NCBI GenBank assembly: GCA_900169235.1
Contig: FWCC01000237.1
Span: forward strand, 62,001-126,000
Length of the DNA stretch: 64,000 nt
Origin: Zarea fungicola
Taxonomy: Eukaryota; Ascomycota; Sordariomycetes; Hypocreales; Cordycipitaceae
Reading direction: 5' to 3'
In this document: one piece after another, positions 36,022 to 46,914 of the stretch
Numbering within the stretch: position 1 is the stretch's first letter
Layout of the letters: the number at the start of each line of letters is the position of its first letter
Translations under genes and position numbers: made by a program
The notes under the pieces: model-generated
Told to the model about the DNA's origin: nothing
The model's database searches: none
Seen by the model: only the letters and a program-made list of their open reading frames with translations

Positions 36022-36944
36022 AGCAGCCGGTCATCTCGACGACAAACCCGGCGGAGGTTGGCCAGCAACTTTGGTCTTTGACAGACAGAGGTTTGCTAAT
36101 ATTATTTTTCTTTTCTTTTTTTTTGCATTCATGAATGCGGCTCTGCCCCCCCCCCCCCCCTTTTTTTTTTACTCCTGCGGTCCTGTGTCTTTCTACACAA
36201 AAGTGATGGCAGGAGGCACGCAAGATGTGCTTTGAGCGATATTTCATATATGCCACTATGATATCTGATACCCCTGACATCGCAGGCGTTTCAGCAGAGG
36301 CTTTCTTTTCCAACCAAGTTTTGTGTTGTTTCTTATTTGTTTCCTATTCTTCGTGTTCCTTGCTTGTGGACGGCAAGTAGGGTTACGACACTACAGATAT
36401 AATCACTGGGGTATATAATTAACGGAAATATGGTGGATATTCTCTCTCTTTGTTTTAACTACAATCGACTGGTTGCTCTAAGAGACGTCCCTGGAGTGTA
36501 ATTTCTGTCGCCCTGTTCGTACCTGGGTCAAGTGCCGTTGACTTTTTTAACTTTATTTTTCACGTCGCATGCAAGGTTCGGTTACGGCATCTAAACCTGG
36601 GGGCCGAGCACATATTCCAGCGAGTTTAACAGCTGCCTGAATTGGCAATACCTACTACGGGCCGGTATTGTATTCACGGCGCGGAGTAAAGACCGCCCCC
36701 ATTGTTCCCGGCCCGCTTTGTTCACTCTCGTCTCAAGCTTGGCCACACAATCTTTTTTTTTTCATGTGGTAATAGCAACCATCATATCGCGGCGATGATA
36801 GGGACTGCATGAGTTGTTGAATTACCATGGCTACCTCGTTCTCTGAACATTTTCAAGACATCGCCTTGCTGCTTCCCTCGCCCTGTTGGCATCTCCTGCC
36901 CGGACGCTTGTGTCACTGACGCTTCGGCGGAGTACCTGCATAAG
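36022..36944. other. Intergenic, no gene seen
   Basis: 0.9 kb between the Erf4-like gene and the RCH1-like gene, same strand. Contains a C15 run followed by T10 at 36146-36170, and other T-rich runs. No coding signal is seen. Confidence 0.6.
36146..36170. repeat. C15-T10 homopolymer pair
   Basis: Fifteen C directly followed by ten T, in the 3' flank of the Erf4-like gene. Exact lengths are uncertain in any sequencing method. Confidence 0.9.
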
Positions 36945-38605
36945 ATGACGTCGGACTCCGAAGGGCAAGGGCCAGACCGTCCGCAACGTCTGACTGTTGC
37001 TATACGCTTCGCAGCCGCACTTTGCGATTTTCTACTCCAACAATGGCTGATAATTGGTTTCGGTATTGCTTGTGTTCTTGCCTACTTTTTCCCGCGTATG
37101 CCTCTCTCTATCCCACATTCGACATTCTTGTCTAAACCATGCGCGCTCTAACACGAAAATCTGACACATGTTTTGTAGATGTCGCTGCCCATGGCGGCTC
37201 CATCCGCTCCGAGTACAGCATACTCTACGGCGCTGTCGCGTTGATCTTCCTCATCAGCGGTCTCCAGCTCGCTCCTGCCAAGCTAAAACAGAATCTCATG
37301 AATTGGCGTCTCCATGTGGTTGTTCAGGGCACTAGCTTCCTTGTCTTCCCAACCGTCGTCTTAGGTGCGCTGCCCCCGTATCTCTGGTACAAGTTCAAAG
37401 AAATAAATAGGGCAAAGAAAGGAATTAAAGAAACAAATGCTTACTGCGACTTGTGCAGCCATATTTCACATCTGCATCGCAGCCGGCACTCTGCAGAGCG
37501 GCACCCCATCAGTCCCTGTCCTCGTCGGCCTCCTTGCCACCGCCTGTTTACCGACCACAATAGCTTCCAACGTGGTCATGACGCGCAGCGCAGGTGGCGA
37601 TGAGGCCGCCGCCGTCATTTCTGTCGTCCTTGGCAACGTATTCGGCTCATTCCTCTCGCCGCTGCTCATCTACGGCTTCATGCCCTCTGGCGGCGTATTT
37701 ACCCCATGGCGGCCGGCAGGGCCAGCTACGCTCGGCCGCATGTATGCCGACGTCGCCAAACAGCTTGGTCTCAGCGTCGTACTGCCCCTTCTTCTCGGAC
37801 AGGGGCTTCGGTGGACATATGAGGATCAAGTCGTCAAGATGCTAAATATGTTCAAGCTGGCCAAAATTTCGGCTTGCTGCCTCATTCTTCTTGTTTGGTA
37901 CACTAGCTCTTTATCCTGTCGGAGTCACCTTGCAAGCTGAGCAGTTCATCTAACCCTGACTAGGACAACTTTCTCCGGAGCCTTTGCCACTGGTGCCCTC
38001 TTCAAAATCTCGAAACTCTCCGTCGTATGGGTCATCTTCATCAACATTGCCCTCTACCTCCTCTTCACTAGCATCTGCTTCTTCGCCGCACGCCCACCTC
38101 TTGCGCTCATCCGTCTCGTTAACCCAATGGTGGCCAACTCAAATTTTGGCAAAACACTACCTAAAGTAGTACGCCGTGTCTTGGCAGTGCGCCAGATGTC
38201 CATAGAGGAGACCATGGCCGTCTGCTTCTGCGGCGCTGCAAAGACAACCAGCTTGGGCATACCGTTAGTGGCAGCCATGTGGGCGACGGCAGATGATCTA
38301 ACGAGATCCTTTATTCAAATACCGGTTCTTTTATACACCATTGAGCAGGTTTGTTACTCTCTCCTCCTCCGTAGCTCTCGCGCTACGGCTAATGTGCTTA
38401 CTAGGTTTTCGTTGCACAGCTACTCGTCCACTGCTTCCGTTGGTTTTCGCGTCATCATGCCAAACATCAGTCGGATTCTGATACGCATGCCGGTACAGAA
38501 CATGATGATTCACGGGAGAGGATATCCCAAGAAGCTTCTGTAGCATCTTCTGCGTCAAACAATCGGGAGTGTGGTGGTGAGAAAGGGCAGAATACAAGAA
38601 TATAG
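36945..38605 (+). CDS. rch1: RCH1/SLC10A7-like membrane transporter
   Basis: Member of the bile-acid:sodium symporter-like family; the yeast-type Rch1 proteins act at the plasma membrane as negative regulators of calcium uptake, and SLC10A7 in animals affects calcium handling. Five exons (36945-37095, 37179-37364, 37459-37897, 37964-38348, 38405-38605) give 453 residues. About ten hydrophobic helices are spread over residues 20-400, with [11 protein letters not shown] after an early helix, the conserved [20 protein letters not shown] stretch in the middle, and [12 protein letters not shown] near the end. The tail (about 400-453) is polar and acidic. Each intron has a standard donor (GTATGC, GTGCGC, GTACAC, GTTTGT) and a YAG acceptor, and each join keeps phase. 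Confidence 0.9.
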
Positions 38606-39354
38606 CCTCATCATATAAAAGAGAAATGTATTAAAATCTTAGTTCCGTGGCCTAGTCAGACATCCGAGTTTTTTTTCCTTCCATAAGTTGTGGCATGTTG
38701 GCACTCTTCTTCTACACATCACCAAATGCACGCTAGTTTAATATCCATCTGCCCTATTCAAAGGTGTGTTGTCCTAACATCGATCATATAAGCACGCCGG
38801 CCTATCCACTCCATCAAGTCTCGGCATGACAGCCATAGCGTGGATGTACTTGTTGAAATACCGAACAAAATCGTTATATTCTAGAATAGTGGCCTAGAAT
38901 GGCCGAAACGTTGTTGTTCTTGGGAGCCGCCAATGCTCAACGTTTGGCAATACGTCGAATTACACCCCTACACAGTGCTCAAATGGTACTGGAAGGTCTT
39001 CGCTTCTCGGCAGTTTAACATACCATTTGCCAACTGTTAAGATAAATTGGCGGGTAGCTATCCTTGGTCAGTCTGAGACGAGCCATTCTTTGTGTTGCAT
39101 CCAAGCACAGGTCAGGCTCAATATCACGTATCTCAATGATATATTAAAGTACATTTTCTTTTAAGTAAAAAAAAAATCAATATGCCGAAACAATAGTCCC
39201 TACACTACCAGGATTTGTGTATCTGGTGAGCTGTAGCATCTAGTCTGTGGTCGTCAGACATATGTTCCAATCCAGAACAACCTTCCTGATCAACCGCATC
39301 GGTACCTGTTATGTCCGTATCCCAAAAAGAAATTATACAATATGGTTCTCGCAT
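38606..39354. other. Convergent intergenic region
   Basis: 750 bp between the ends of the RCH1-like gene and the GFA-like gene. A/T-rich with an A-run near 39166. Nothing coding is seen. Confidence 0.6.
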
Positions 39355-40205
39355 CTATATTTCGGCGTCTTCTCGCTCATCTAGTTTTCGTTTTCCAGCA
39401 GATGCAGTCGGCATGTCTACATCCTCAACACCGTCGTTTCCATGATCCGTGTATTCAATGATTTCCCATTCGACCTGCACCCTTCCATCTTGGGAGCGTC
39501 CACCGCCGTGTTTGCGACGGAGCCTTCCAAGTCTTGTGTCTTGTACGAGGTCTTCAAACCAAGGGACGCCAAATGAAGGTCTGAGCCTTTTGATAGTAGA
39601 TTCAGCTGGTTCTTCGTGCTCGTCGTCCACTGCATGCCCCGCATCCACATCTTGGGTGGACTGTTCATCCGAATCGGCATCATCAGGTATCAAGCCCAGC
39701 TCCTCCAGGTCATGCAAGTCCTCTTGCAGGAGACTGCCCAATGTCAAGTGAATGTATTCGGCTTCAGTGGCGGGACTCTCTGACCAATATGACAATTGTG
39801 TACCACAGTATCCACAAAAGTAGCGTTTACAATCTTGCTGATCTGGATGAGTATATGAGCGTCGGATTGTTGAATGTCTTTCGTCGTCGCAGTATGCGTA
39901 TGTGGCGCTCCTATACCAGGATAATGGAACTCGAATGTAGGCGGGGAGTGGTGTGGCGAGAGAGACCTCTGTGCATCGCGTGTTAGCCTTTCATTCGTGC
40001 GGTGGCGCACTCAACTTGAGCAGGCGACTTTTCCCACTACATAGAAACGCTCTCGCATCGGGAGTAGGATTGGTGATGACGAACGGTGGGCAGAGTCGGT
40101 GTTAAATATCACTTGAGCCGCACCAATGCTGTCTTCTGGGACAACAATCAAGTACCGGTTGCGGCCACACTGGCAGGCACCTCGCAGCGAGCGCGATGAG
40201 CCCAT
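39355..40205 (-). CDS. GFA/CENP-V zinc-domain protein
   Basis: Relative of the glutathione-dependent formaldehyde-activating enzyme/CENP-V fold, usually of unknown substrate in fungi. Exons 40205-40085 and 39968-39355 give 244 residues. The first zinc ligands are in the GACQCGRNRY segment (about 10-18); the fungal subfamily pattern PLPAYIRVPLSWYRS follows at about 45-60, and FCGYCGTQLSYWSE (about 90-103) holds the second Cys pair. The central CxxC of classical GFA enzymes is not present, so catalysis is doubtful. Residues 120-244 are acidic and close with a basic KRKLDE tail. The 116-nt intron has a GTTCGT donor, gctaaca branch and CAG acceptor; the domain is only continuous with it removed. 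The acyl-CoA synthetase-like gene starts divergently 0.8 kb away. Confidence 0.85.
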
Positions 40206-41014
40206 GGTAAGGGTGATGGTTTTGAGATGCAGCTTTTGAATGCAATTGGAGATGGACAAATCTGAAGAAAATTATCAGATGGGTGTTGCGCTACGTCAGT
40301 GTGTTTAATGAAAATGAGGGGCAGGTGTAGGCCGTCCGTGAAGCTCTCACTTTGGCTATGACGAAAGCGGAGGTGGGACACTCCACAGCTGAACCAGGTA
40401 GAATCTCTGGTACATGTGGTCGGTCACGTCTGTTGGCCCGCCATGCAGACTATGTTATGTTGCCTTGGTATATTTTACAAAAAGTCACCAAGTAAGCATG
40501 TACCTTCTGGTAAGCCACTATCAAATGACATTGGAAATTTACGGCTTGTAGCGGCCATCGATACGCAAAGCAGCATCGGCGGATTATCTGGGGTAGAACG
40601 CCAGGAGCTGGGCGATACAGCACACTAGTGGCCACTAAAAACATCTCCAAGAACCTCCGTAAGCTGCTTGTGCCACATGCCACAAGCCACTGGCTTGAGC
40701 CGCAGTTACCAGGCAGCTCTGAGCTCTCCGCTTTATTCCGCCCCCATGGGATCCTAGCGCCTGGAAGAACCACGCCGTCTCAAAATCTTGCCCGACTTGG
40801 TCGCTCACCTCTCCACAGCCGACAACAGCCGAGGCCGCTCCCTAAGCTACAGCAGTCTCCGGTCGGCCGTGCTTGAATTATCGAGAGCTTGCAGCTACTC
40901 TTTTCTATTGCCTTTGATCCTACTTCAAGTCTGCCATTGCCATTTATGTTCCCAGTATAGCTTGCAACTCTCACCTGTAAGCTTGTGTTTCCTGGTTTAG
41001 CTTCAGTCAAAACC
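40206..41014. other. Divergent intergenic region
   Basis: 0.8 kb shared upstream region of the GFA-like gene (minus) and the acyl-CoA synthetase-like gene (plus). Short open frames here overlap on both strands and are not convincing. Confidence 0.6.
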
Positions 41015-42931
41015 ATGTCTGGCCCTCCCTCACGAATTCGGTCCATCCTCAATCATCTCTTACCGTCAGCGCCGCCGCCGCCACACATTCACCATCTTTC
41101 ACCTACCATTTTTCTGGAGCGTGCTGCCGCTATTGAGCCCAATGCTGATGCCGTCGTTCATATAACTGCCAATGGTGTCAGCATTCGCCGGTCCTACCAG
41201 CAGACCGCGGACCGGGCCCGTGGCCTTGCGTACTATCTCAAGAAGCATGGTCTTAAGCGAGTCGGAATTCTCGCCCCTAACACCCCAGCCTTCCTAGAGT
41301 CGCTTTACGGAATTGTCGCTGGTGGTGGTGTCGTAGTCCCTGCCAACTACCGTCTCAAGCCCGACGACATTGCCTACATCTTTGAGTTTGCCGAGGTCGA
41401 TTCGATCATTGTCGACAAGGAATTTGAAGACCTGTTGAGTGTTTACCAATCTAGGCATAGCAAAGTCCCTGTAATCGTTGACTATGTAGGTTTACCCAGC
41501 AGCACGACACCACAAAGTGTTGAGTAAAAGCTAACTCTGAACAGGATACGGACGAGGTGAGTGGCCCGCGTGCTGGTCCGTACAGTCAGGCAGTTGCGGA
41601 AGGTCTATTGTACGACGATGAACAAGGTGCAAAAGCCTGGGCCGGACTTCATGCCCATGCCGAGAATGAAGATGATATGCTCGCTATCCCATTCACTTCT
41701 GGCACTACTTCCAAGCCAAAGGGAGTCGTATTTACACATCGTGGTGCCTACCTCGCCGCCGTCGCCAACATTATCGAGTCCGGCTTGAATGACGGCCGCT
41801 GCAGGTATCTTTGGACATTGCCAATGTAAGATGAGTCCGCCTGTCGTGGATGTTGCTTATTAACTAGCGTTAGGTTCCATGCCTGTGGTTGGACGTTTCC
41901 TTGGTCCATTGTGGCCGTTCGTGGTGTAAACATCTGCTTGCGCAAAATCGACTATCCCATCATTTGGCGTCTACTCAAGGATGAAGGCGTTACCCACTTC
42001 AATGCTGCTCCCACTGTCAACACCCTGCTCGTCGCTGCCAAAGAAGCAGTCAAGCTACCCAATCCAGTTCGAGTTACTGTTGCTGCCAGCCCGCCGACTG
42101 GGCACCTGTTCGAGCAGATGGTGCGTTTCTCTGTCAGCAGCATCTTGCTAGTGATGGCTAACACAACTACACAGAGCAATCTAAATTTAATGCCTGTACA
42201 CGTGTATGGAATGACGGGTACGTTTTTGAGACTTGGCAAGAAGGCACAGACACTGACATGGTGAAGAAACCTACGGACCCATCACCAAATGTTATCCGAT
42301 GCCTGAATGGGATACGCTCCCGCCAGCCGAAAAATATGCCAAAATGGCACGCCAAGGACATGGCTTTATTACCAGTCTACCTATTCGAATCATCAAGCCA
42401 GACCAACCTGACAATGTGCTTGTCGATGTTGCAAAGGACGGCAAGGAGATTGGCGAGATTGTTTTCTTCGGAAACATCTGCGCCAAAGAGTACTTCAAAG
42501 ACCCGGAAGCCACAAAGAAGCTGTTTGCCGGCGGCGCACTTCACTCGGGTGACCTCGCAGTCTGGCATCCAGACGGCAGCGCACAGATCCTCGATCGGGC
42601 TAAAGACATCATCATTTCTGGCGGCGAGAACATTTCTTCGGTGGCCCTAGAAAGCATGCTCGTTCAGCATCCCAACGTGCTAGAGTGCGGCGTGGTGGCT
42701 ATACCCAGCACACAATGGGGCGAGGTACCAAAGGCATACATTACCATCAAGGAGGGCAAGTCTTTGACAGGCACAGACCTTATTGCATGGGCGAGGAACA
42801 ACAGCGCCATTAGCAGATTCATGGTACCCAAAGAAGTTGAGGTCGTGGCTGAGCTTCCTAAGACGAGTACGGGCAAGATTAAGAAAAACGACTTGCGCGA
42901 CTGGGCCAAGAATGGCAGTAAGACTGGTTAG
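41015..42931 (+). CDS. Acyl-CoA synthetase-like AMP-forming ligase
   Basis: ANL-superfamily enzyme that adenylates a carboxylic acid and passes it to CoA. Five exons (41015-41485, 41545-41825, 41874-42120, 42175-42217, 42267-42931) give 568 residues. Motifs in order: the P-loop-like FTSGTTSKPKGVVFTH (about 207), LPMFHACGW (about 250), MTETYGPI near 347, GDLAVWHPDG, then DRAKDIIISGGENIS and the C-terminal lysine region TSTGKIKKNDL (about 551). The fourth exon is only 43 nt and its following intron ends in AAG; the phase and the MTETYGP motif both require it. The C-terminus KNGSKTG is not a peroxisomal PTS1, and no signal peptide is seen, so a cytosolic place is likely. Medium- or short-chain fatty acid or aryl acid substrates are all possible. 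Confidence 0.92.
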
Positions 42932-43976
42932 AAGTCAGGGATGCACATTGGTATGCCGATCATATATTCGCGCCTCTCGTTTTCATTGTACCTTTGGCGG
43001 TTCGCAGGGATGCTTTGGCTGCTTGGTCAGATTTACGAGAGTTTAGGATAAGATTGGACCCAGAAGATTTGCCAATATACATATACCGTTTAATGATGAC
43101 CAGTATGCACGTTTTCCACTTTCCTACGTCCAATAGGTGCCATATTTGCGTCCAAGACAGAATGTGCCTTGGCTGAGCTACCAATTTTTAATGTTGCAAA
43201 TTTATCAGACAGAAATCTGAAAGCACCCAAAAAAATTTGCCAGACTGGAATCTAACTCTACTTTAAGTTTATTTTTATTTTTGCTTTAGATAGCTTTGGG
43301 CTGCCCGATAATCTGCCTGCCTCATATAAGTCGACAGAAGGCATAACGAGGTGCCTAGAGGCTACCTACCTAGGTATTTAGCTAGCGCAATATGCGCTGC
43401 AGCAGGTGGTGCGACACTGTAATAAGCAATAGCATAGCGCTCCAGTATGAGGACAGCAAGTACACCAGTGTGTCGTTATCTTCAAACTGTTGTTGGCGAT
43501 GACACTTGATTTATTATTAGGCCTCTCGCCCTCGTTCAGCCCCTTTCTATGCATCTTCCCCGTCCCTCCCCTCAAACCAGAAACCCGAGTCTCGCTCTTC
43601 CAACTTGCCATGCTCATATTGGTTTCCTACCGCATCTCAGTAATTCCTCGCAATCAACTGCATCCCCACCCCCCGGCTCCAGTGGTTGACGTAGTCTCAA
43701 GTCGCGTGCCGTGGCTCCCATTAGTTAATAAATGTAGACACGGCTGCGCCAGTCTCTCAAACTTTGCTCCTCACACCACGCACTTTTGCTTTCCCAAGAC
43801 TACAGACTATACGAACCAAGTGCATGGATTCCGTCCAGCTTGTGCACTATATTGAATCTCCCGACACTCGTTTTCCCTCGCCCAACATCAGGCTCATCAT
43901 AGCTACAACTAACGACCAAGCTACTCGTCACCACTAGCACCTGCGTTGCTCCCTCCGACGCGCGGCTGCTTCTGCA
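42932..43976. other. Intergenic, upstream of the VPS9-domain gene
   Basis: 1 kb between two plus-strand genes. A tacctaggta palindrome is at 43367-43376. The last 400 bases are C/T-rich, as expected for a promoter and leader. No other gene is seen. Confidence 0.6.
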
Positions 43977-46335
43977 ATGGCTTCCACCGGTCCCGACACC
44001 GTGCCATCCGACAAGAAGCCGCCTGCCTCTCGAGTGAATTCGCACGATGCCCCGCCAAGCCGAAAAGCCAGCGGCAGCTTGCAGATGCCCAAGCGCGCCC
44101 ACACCTTCCACAACGACAATGCCAGCAGCAGCGCTAGGCCGCCTGAGGGTCTCGACGCCTTTGAGACATCGCAAGATGCAGATGAGAACGACAATGCTGG
44201 CGATAATGCAAGGAAATCGGTCGACCTTGATGAGCTGCCTATAGAGCTCATCACTCTGACGGATAGGTAAATACAGCTCCTCCTCCTGCCGAGCATCGGC
44301 CGCAAAGCTACATATACCTAACGTCCTACGACCACCTTCCGCACGTTCAGCTTCGTCGAGTCATTAAGTGCGAAAGTGCATTCAACACCTCCGAATATAG
44401 ACAAGCTGTCCCAGCTCTTCCAAGACTTTTATGCCCTCGCTTCTTCTCATATCCAGACCCACATTAGTGCTCTGGCGTCAAAGCAGCGTCGTGGTCCATC
44501 ACCGAGCCCCTCCTCGTCCACGATATCCTCCGCCGCAAGCCGGTTTCGCTCCCGCGCGACGTCGCTCAAGTCCAAGGAGAGTAAGCCCAAGCAGCTAGAA
44601 GTGGAGCAACAGATGATTACGGCCGACGAGCTCGCCAATAAGAAGAAGGCACGCAAAGCGCTCGAAGCCAAGAAGGGTCTGTTTGAAGAGGCTGTGGAGC
44701 GACGAGTGTGCGAGGCCATTTACGAACGAATATATAGGCATCGAAGTACGCAGGATGAGGCACAGGATGACAAGCTACGATCAAAGACTGCCGCGCTGGC
44801 ACTTGTCAGCATTGGGCTGACGGATCTGGGCATTGACCTCGGTCAAGATGATGGTAAAGACAGCCTGCCTAAATTTCGGGAAGAGGAGATTCGAGAGTCG
44901 CTGGAAACGGCACGCCAGGAACTCATTGAGATGAGCGATTCTCATTATCCTCTGGGCAAGCTGAATCACTTAAAGGCAGTACACAAAAGCATTGTGGACA
45001 CCTTGGCGCACTTTCAGCCTAATGCCTCAGCCGACGAAATTATGCCGATGCTGATATACACGCTTATCACGCTCCCACCTGAGCACCTGCATGCCATTAG
45101 CGATTTGCATTTCATGCAGTACTTTCGGTGGGAACCCAAGCTCACTGGCGAGGCCGCATATTGCCTGACCAATTTCGAAGCGGCCATAAGCTTCCTCGGC
45201 ACTGTTGATCTCTCCACCCTTCGAGACGACGAGCACCCGTCGGGGCCACCCAAGGCAGCGGGCGAGACAAACACGAAGCCGGAGACATTTCCACCGGCAT
45301 ACGGCCAAGGCGCCGCGCCCGCGTCCACAGGAGCCACGAAGGAAAATGCCACCGCGACGAAGCCCACCCCATCACACGGCGGGCTGAAAGCCGCCGCCGT
45401 GCTGCGCAACAGGCGCCTCAGCGATCTCGTGAACACTCCCGCACAGGCATTTGGTGCAGCCAGTGGCGCAGTCTTCAGCACTGCAGACCAAGGACTCAAG
45501 ACAATCTCCAATAGCCTTGGCGAGAGCTACACTTTTCTCCTGGGCAAGCTCCGCGAGCGCCAGGAGGGCCCCAAGGAATCCATTGTCGTGCCACGCACGC
45601 TCGACGATGCACGTAAGCTGGTTAGTACACCACCACCGGGCGAGGATGACGATAATGCGAGTCTCGAGAGCTCAGTCGCGGCAACGGAGGACGGCGAGGG
45701 CGCCAAATCTACCACAGGGCGCGACGTCTTGACGCTTATAGGGGGCCGTCGCGAGCCGAGTGCAGATAGTACCCGGAGTAGACGCAGCGCTAGTTCTCTG
45801 AAGAAGGTTGGATTCACAGACGGCATGACGCCGTCAAATAGTGCCCCCACGCCGCCACCCCAGGCGACGACGGTGGCTGGGGTCGCGCAGCAGCAAGGCG
45901 CTGCCATGTTGGATCAGGTACGAAACTTGGGGAGCAGCTTCAACCCCATGGCACGCCTGCCGAGCATGGGCATGATTCGAGGTTTTGGGCGTAGCAGCGC
46001 TACCTCTACGCCACATACGACGGCCAAGGATAGTAAGCCTGAAGATGGTGGCGATTTAAGCGCAGTAGGTGCCCTTATTCCCCCCTTCCGCCCATCTTTG
46101 TCTTCATTTGGATGATGGAAACTAATACGAGGTTGATACAATACAGGCGTTTCCTGACATTGCTGCTGCTCTCCCCGCCAAACCGCCAGTTCCCAAGATT
46201 GCGCCACCCAACAAACGCTTCATGGAGATTAGCACACCCGGCGAGCTCCGCCTTGGTGAAGTGTTGGAGTTACTGAGGGACTATAGACGGTTGGCAGGCG
46301 CGTTGAAAAATTTAGATGCATTTGAAGATAAATAA
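43977..46335 (+). CDS. VPS9-domain protein, Rab5-type GEF (Muk1-like)
   Basis: Predicted guanine-nucleotide exchange factor for Rab5/Vps21 GTPases, acting on endosomes. Three exons (43977-44266, 44351-46064, 46147-46335) give 730 residues. Residues 1-95 are polar and probably disordered. A helical bundle about 100-240 precedes the VPS9 core, seen at about 270-375: HYPLGKLNHLKAVHKSIVD, then DEIMPMLIYTLITLPPEHLHA and the TGEAAYCLTNFEAAISFL end. The rest is Ser/Thr/Ala/Pro-rich with many charged stretches, and the last exon closes with an amphipathic LGEVLELLRDYRRLAGAL segment. Introns carry GTAAAT and GTAGGT donors and CAG acceptors. There is no CUE or ankyrin region, so it is nearer Muk1 than Vps9. 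Confidence 0.9.
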
Positions 46336-46914
46336 TATCTAATCTCTTTTTTGGGGGGTCGACCTTTCCCTCTGGAGCTACATAAAGGTTGTGGAATTGT
46401 TAGACGGCCGTTTCGTTAGAACCCATTGAGACCTGCACAGAATAGAGCAATGGCCGTTGATGATGGATCTTGGGCGTGTATTGCTATCTGTTGAATGAGT
46501 CGATATACTGAGAGCCACCCATATACTAATCTTCCTGGCCACAATCATTACAATTTTAAATAAATTTTCAAGTTTAGTATCTGTCTTGCATTGTCTTCAA
46601 GTACAATACTAGTGAGCAAGGCACTTGCATCGAAAAGTCCAAGTCAAAATGCGCCAGCCTTTGAGTCCCAAACAATATCAAGGGAAGAAAATAAGAACAA
46701 ACGTACAACACCGACTGGTTTCTTTTTCCGTCTATGAACAAATCCACAAGGGCGAGCTTGCGGATTATAACCTTGAATAGCGCCCGTTGCTTCAAATGCA
46801 GGAAAGGAGGATACACAAAAAGGGCAAGTATAAAGCTTAAAAACGACATGTTTTGTAGGGGCAAAAAAAAGAAGAGAGAATAAAAACAGAATCGTGTCTG
46901 GTTAAAGGCCAATA
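46336..46914. other. Convergent intergenic region
   Basis: 580 bp between the VPS9-domain gene (plus) and the TRK gene (minus). A hydrophobic minus-strand open frame at 46912-46574 follows directly after the TRK stop; it is A/T-rich 3' flank rather than a gene. Confidence 0.6.

Noticed and set aside
46574..46912. Hydrophobic 112-codon frame after the TRK stop
   Set aside because: Phe/Leu-rich because the 3' flank is A/T-rich; no reason to think it is translated.
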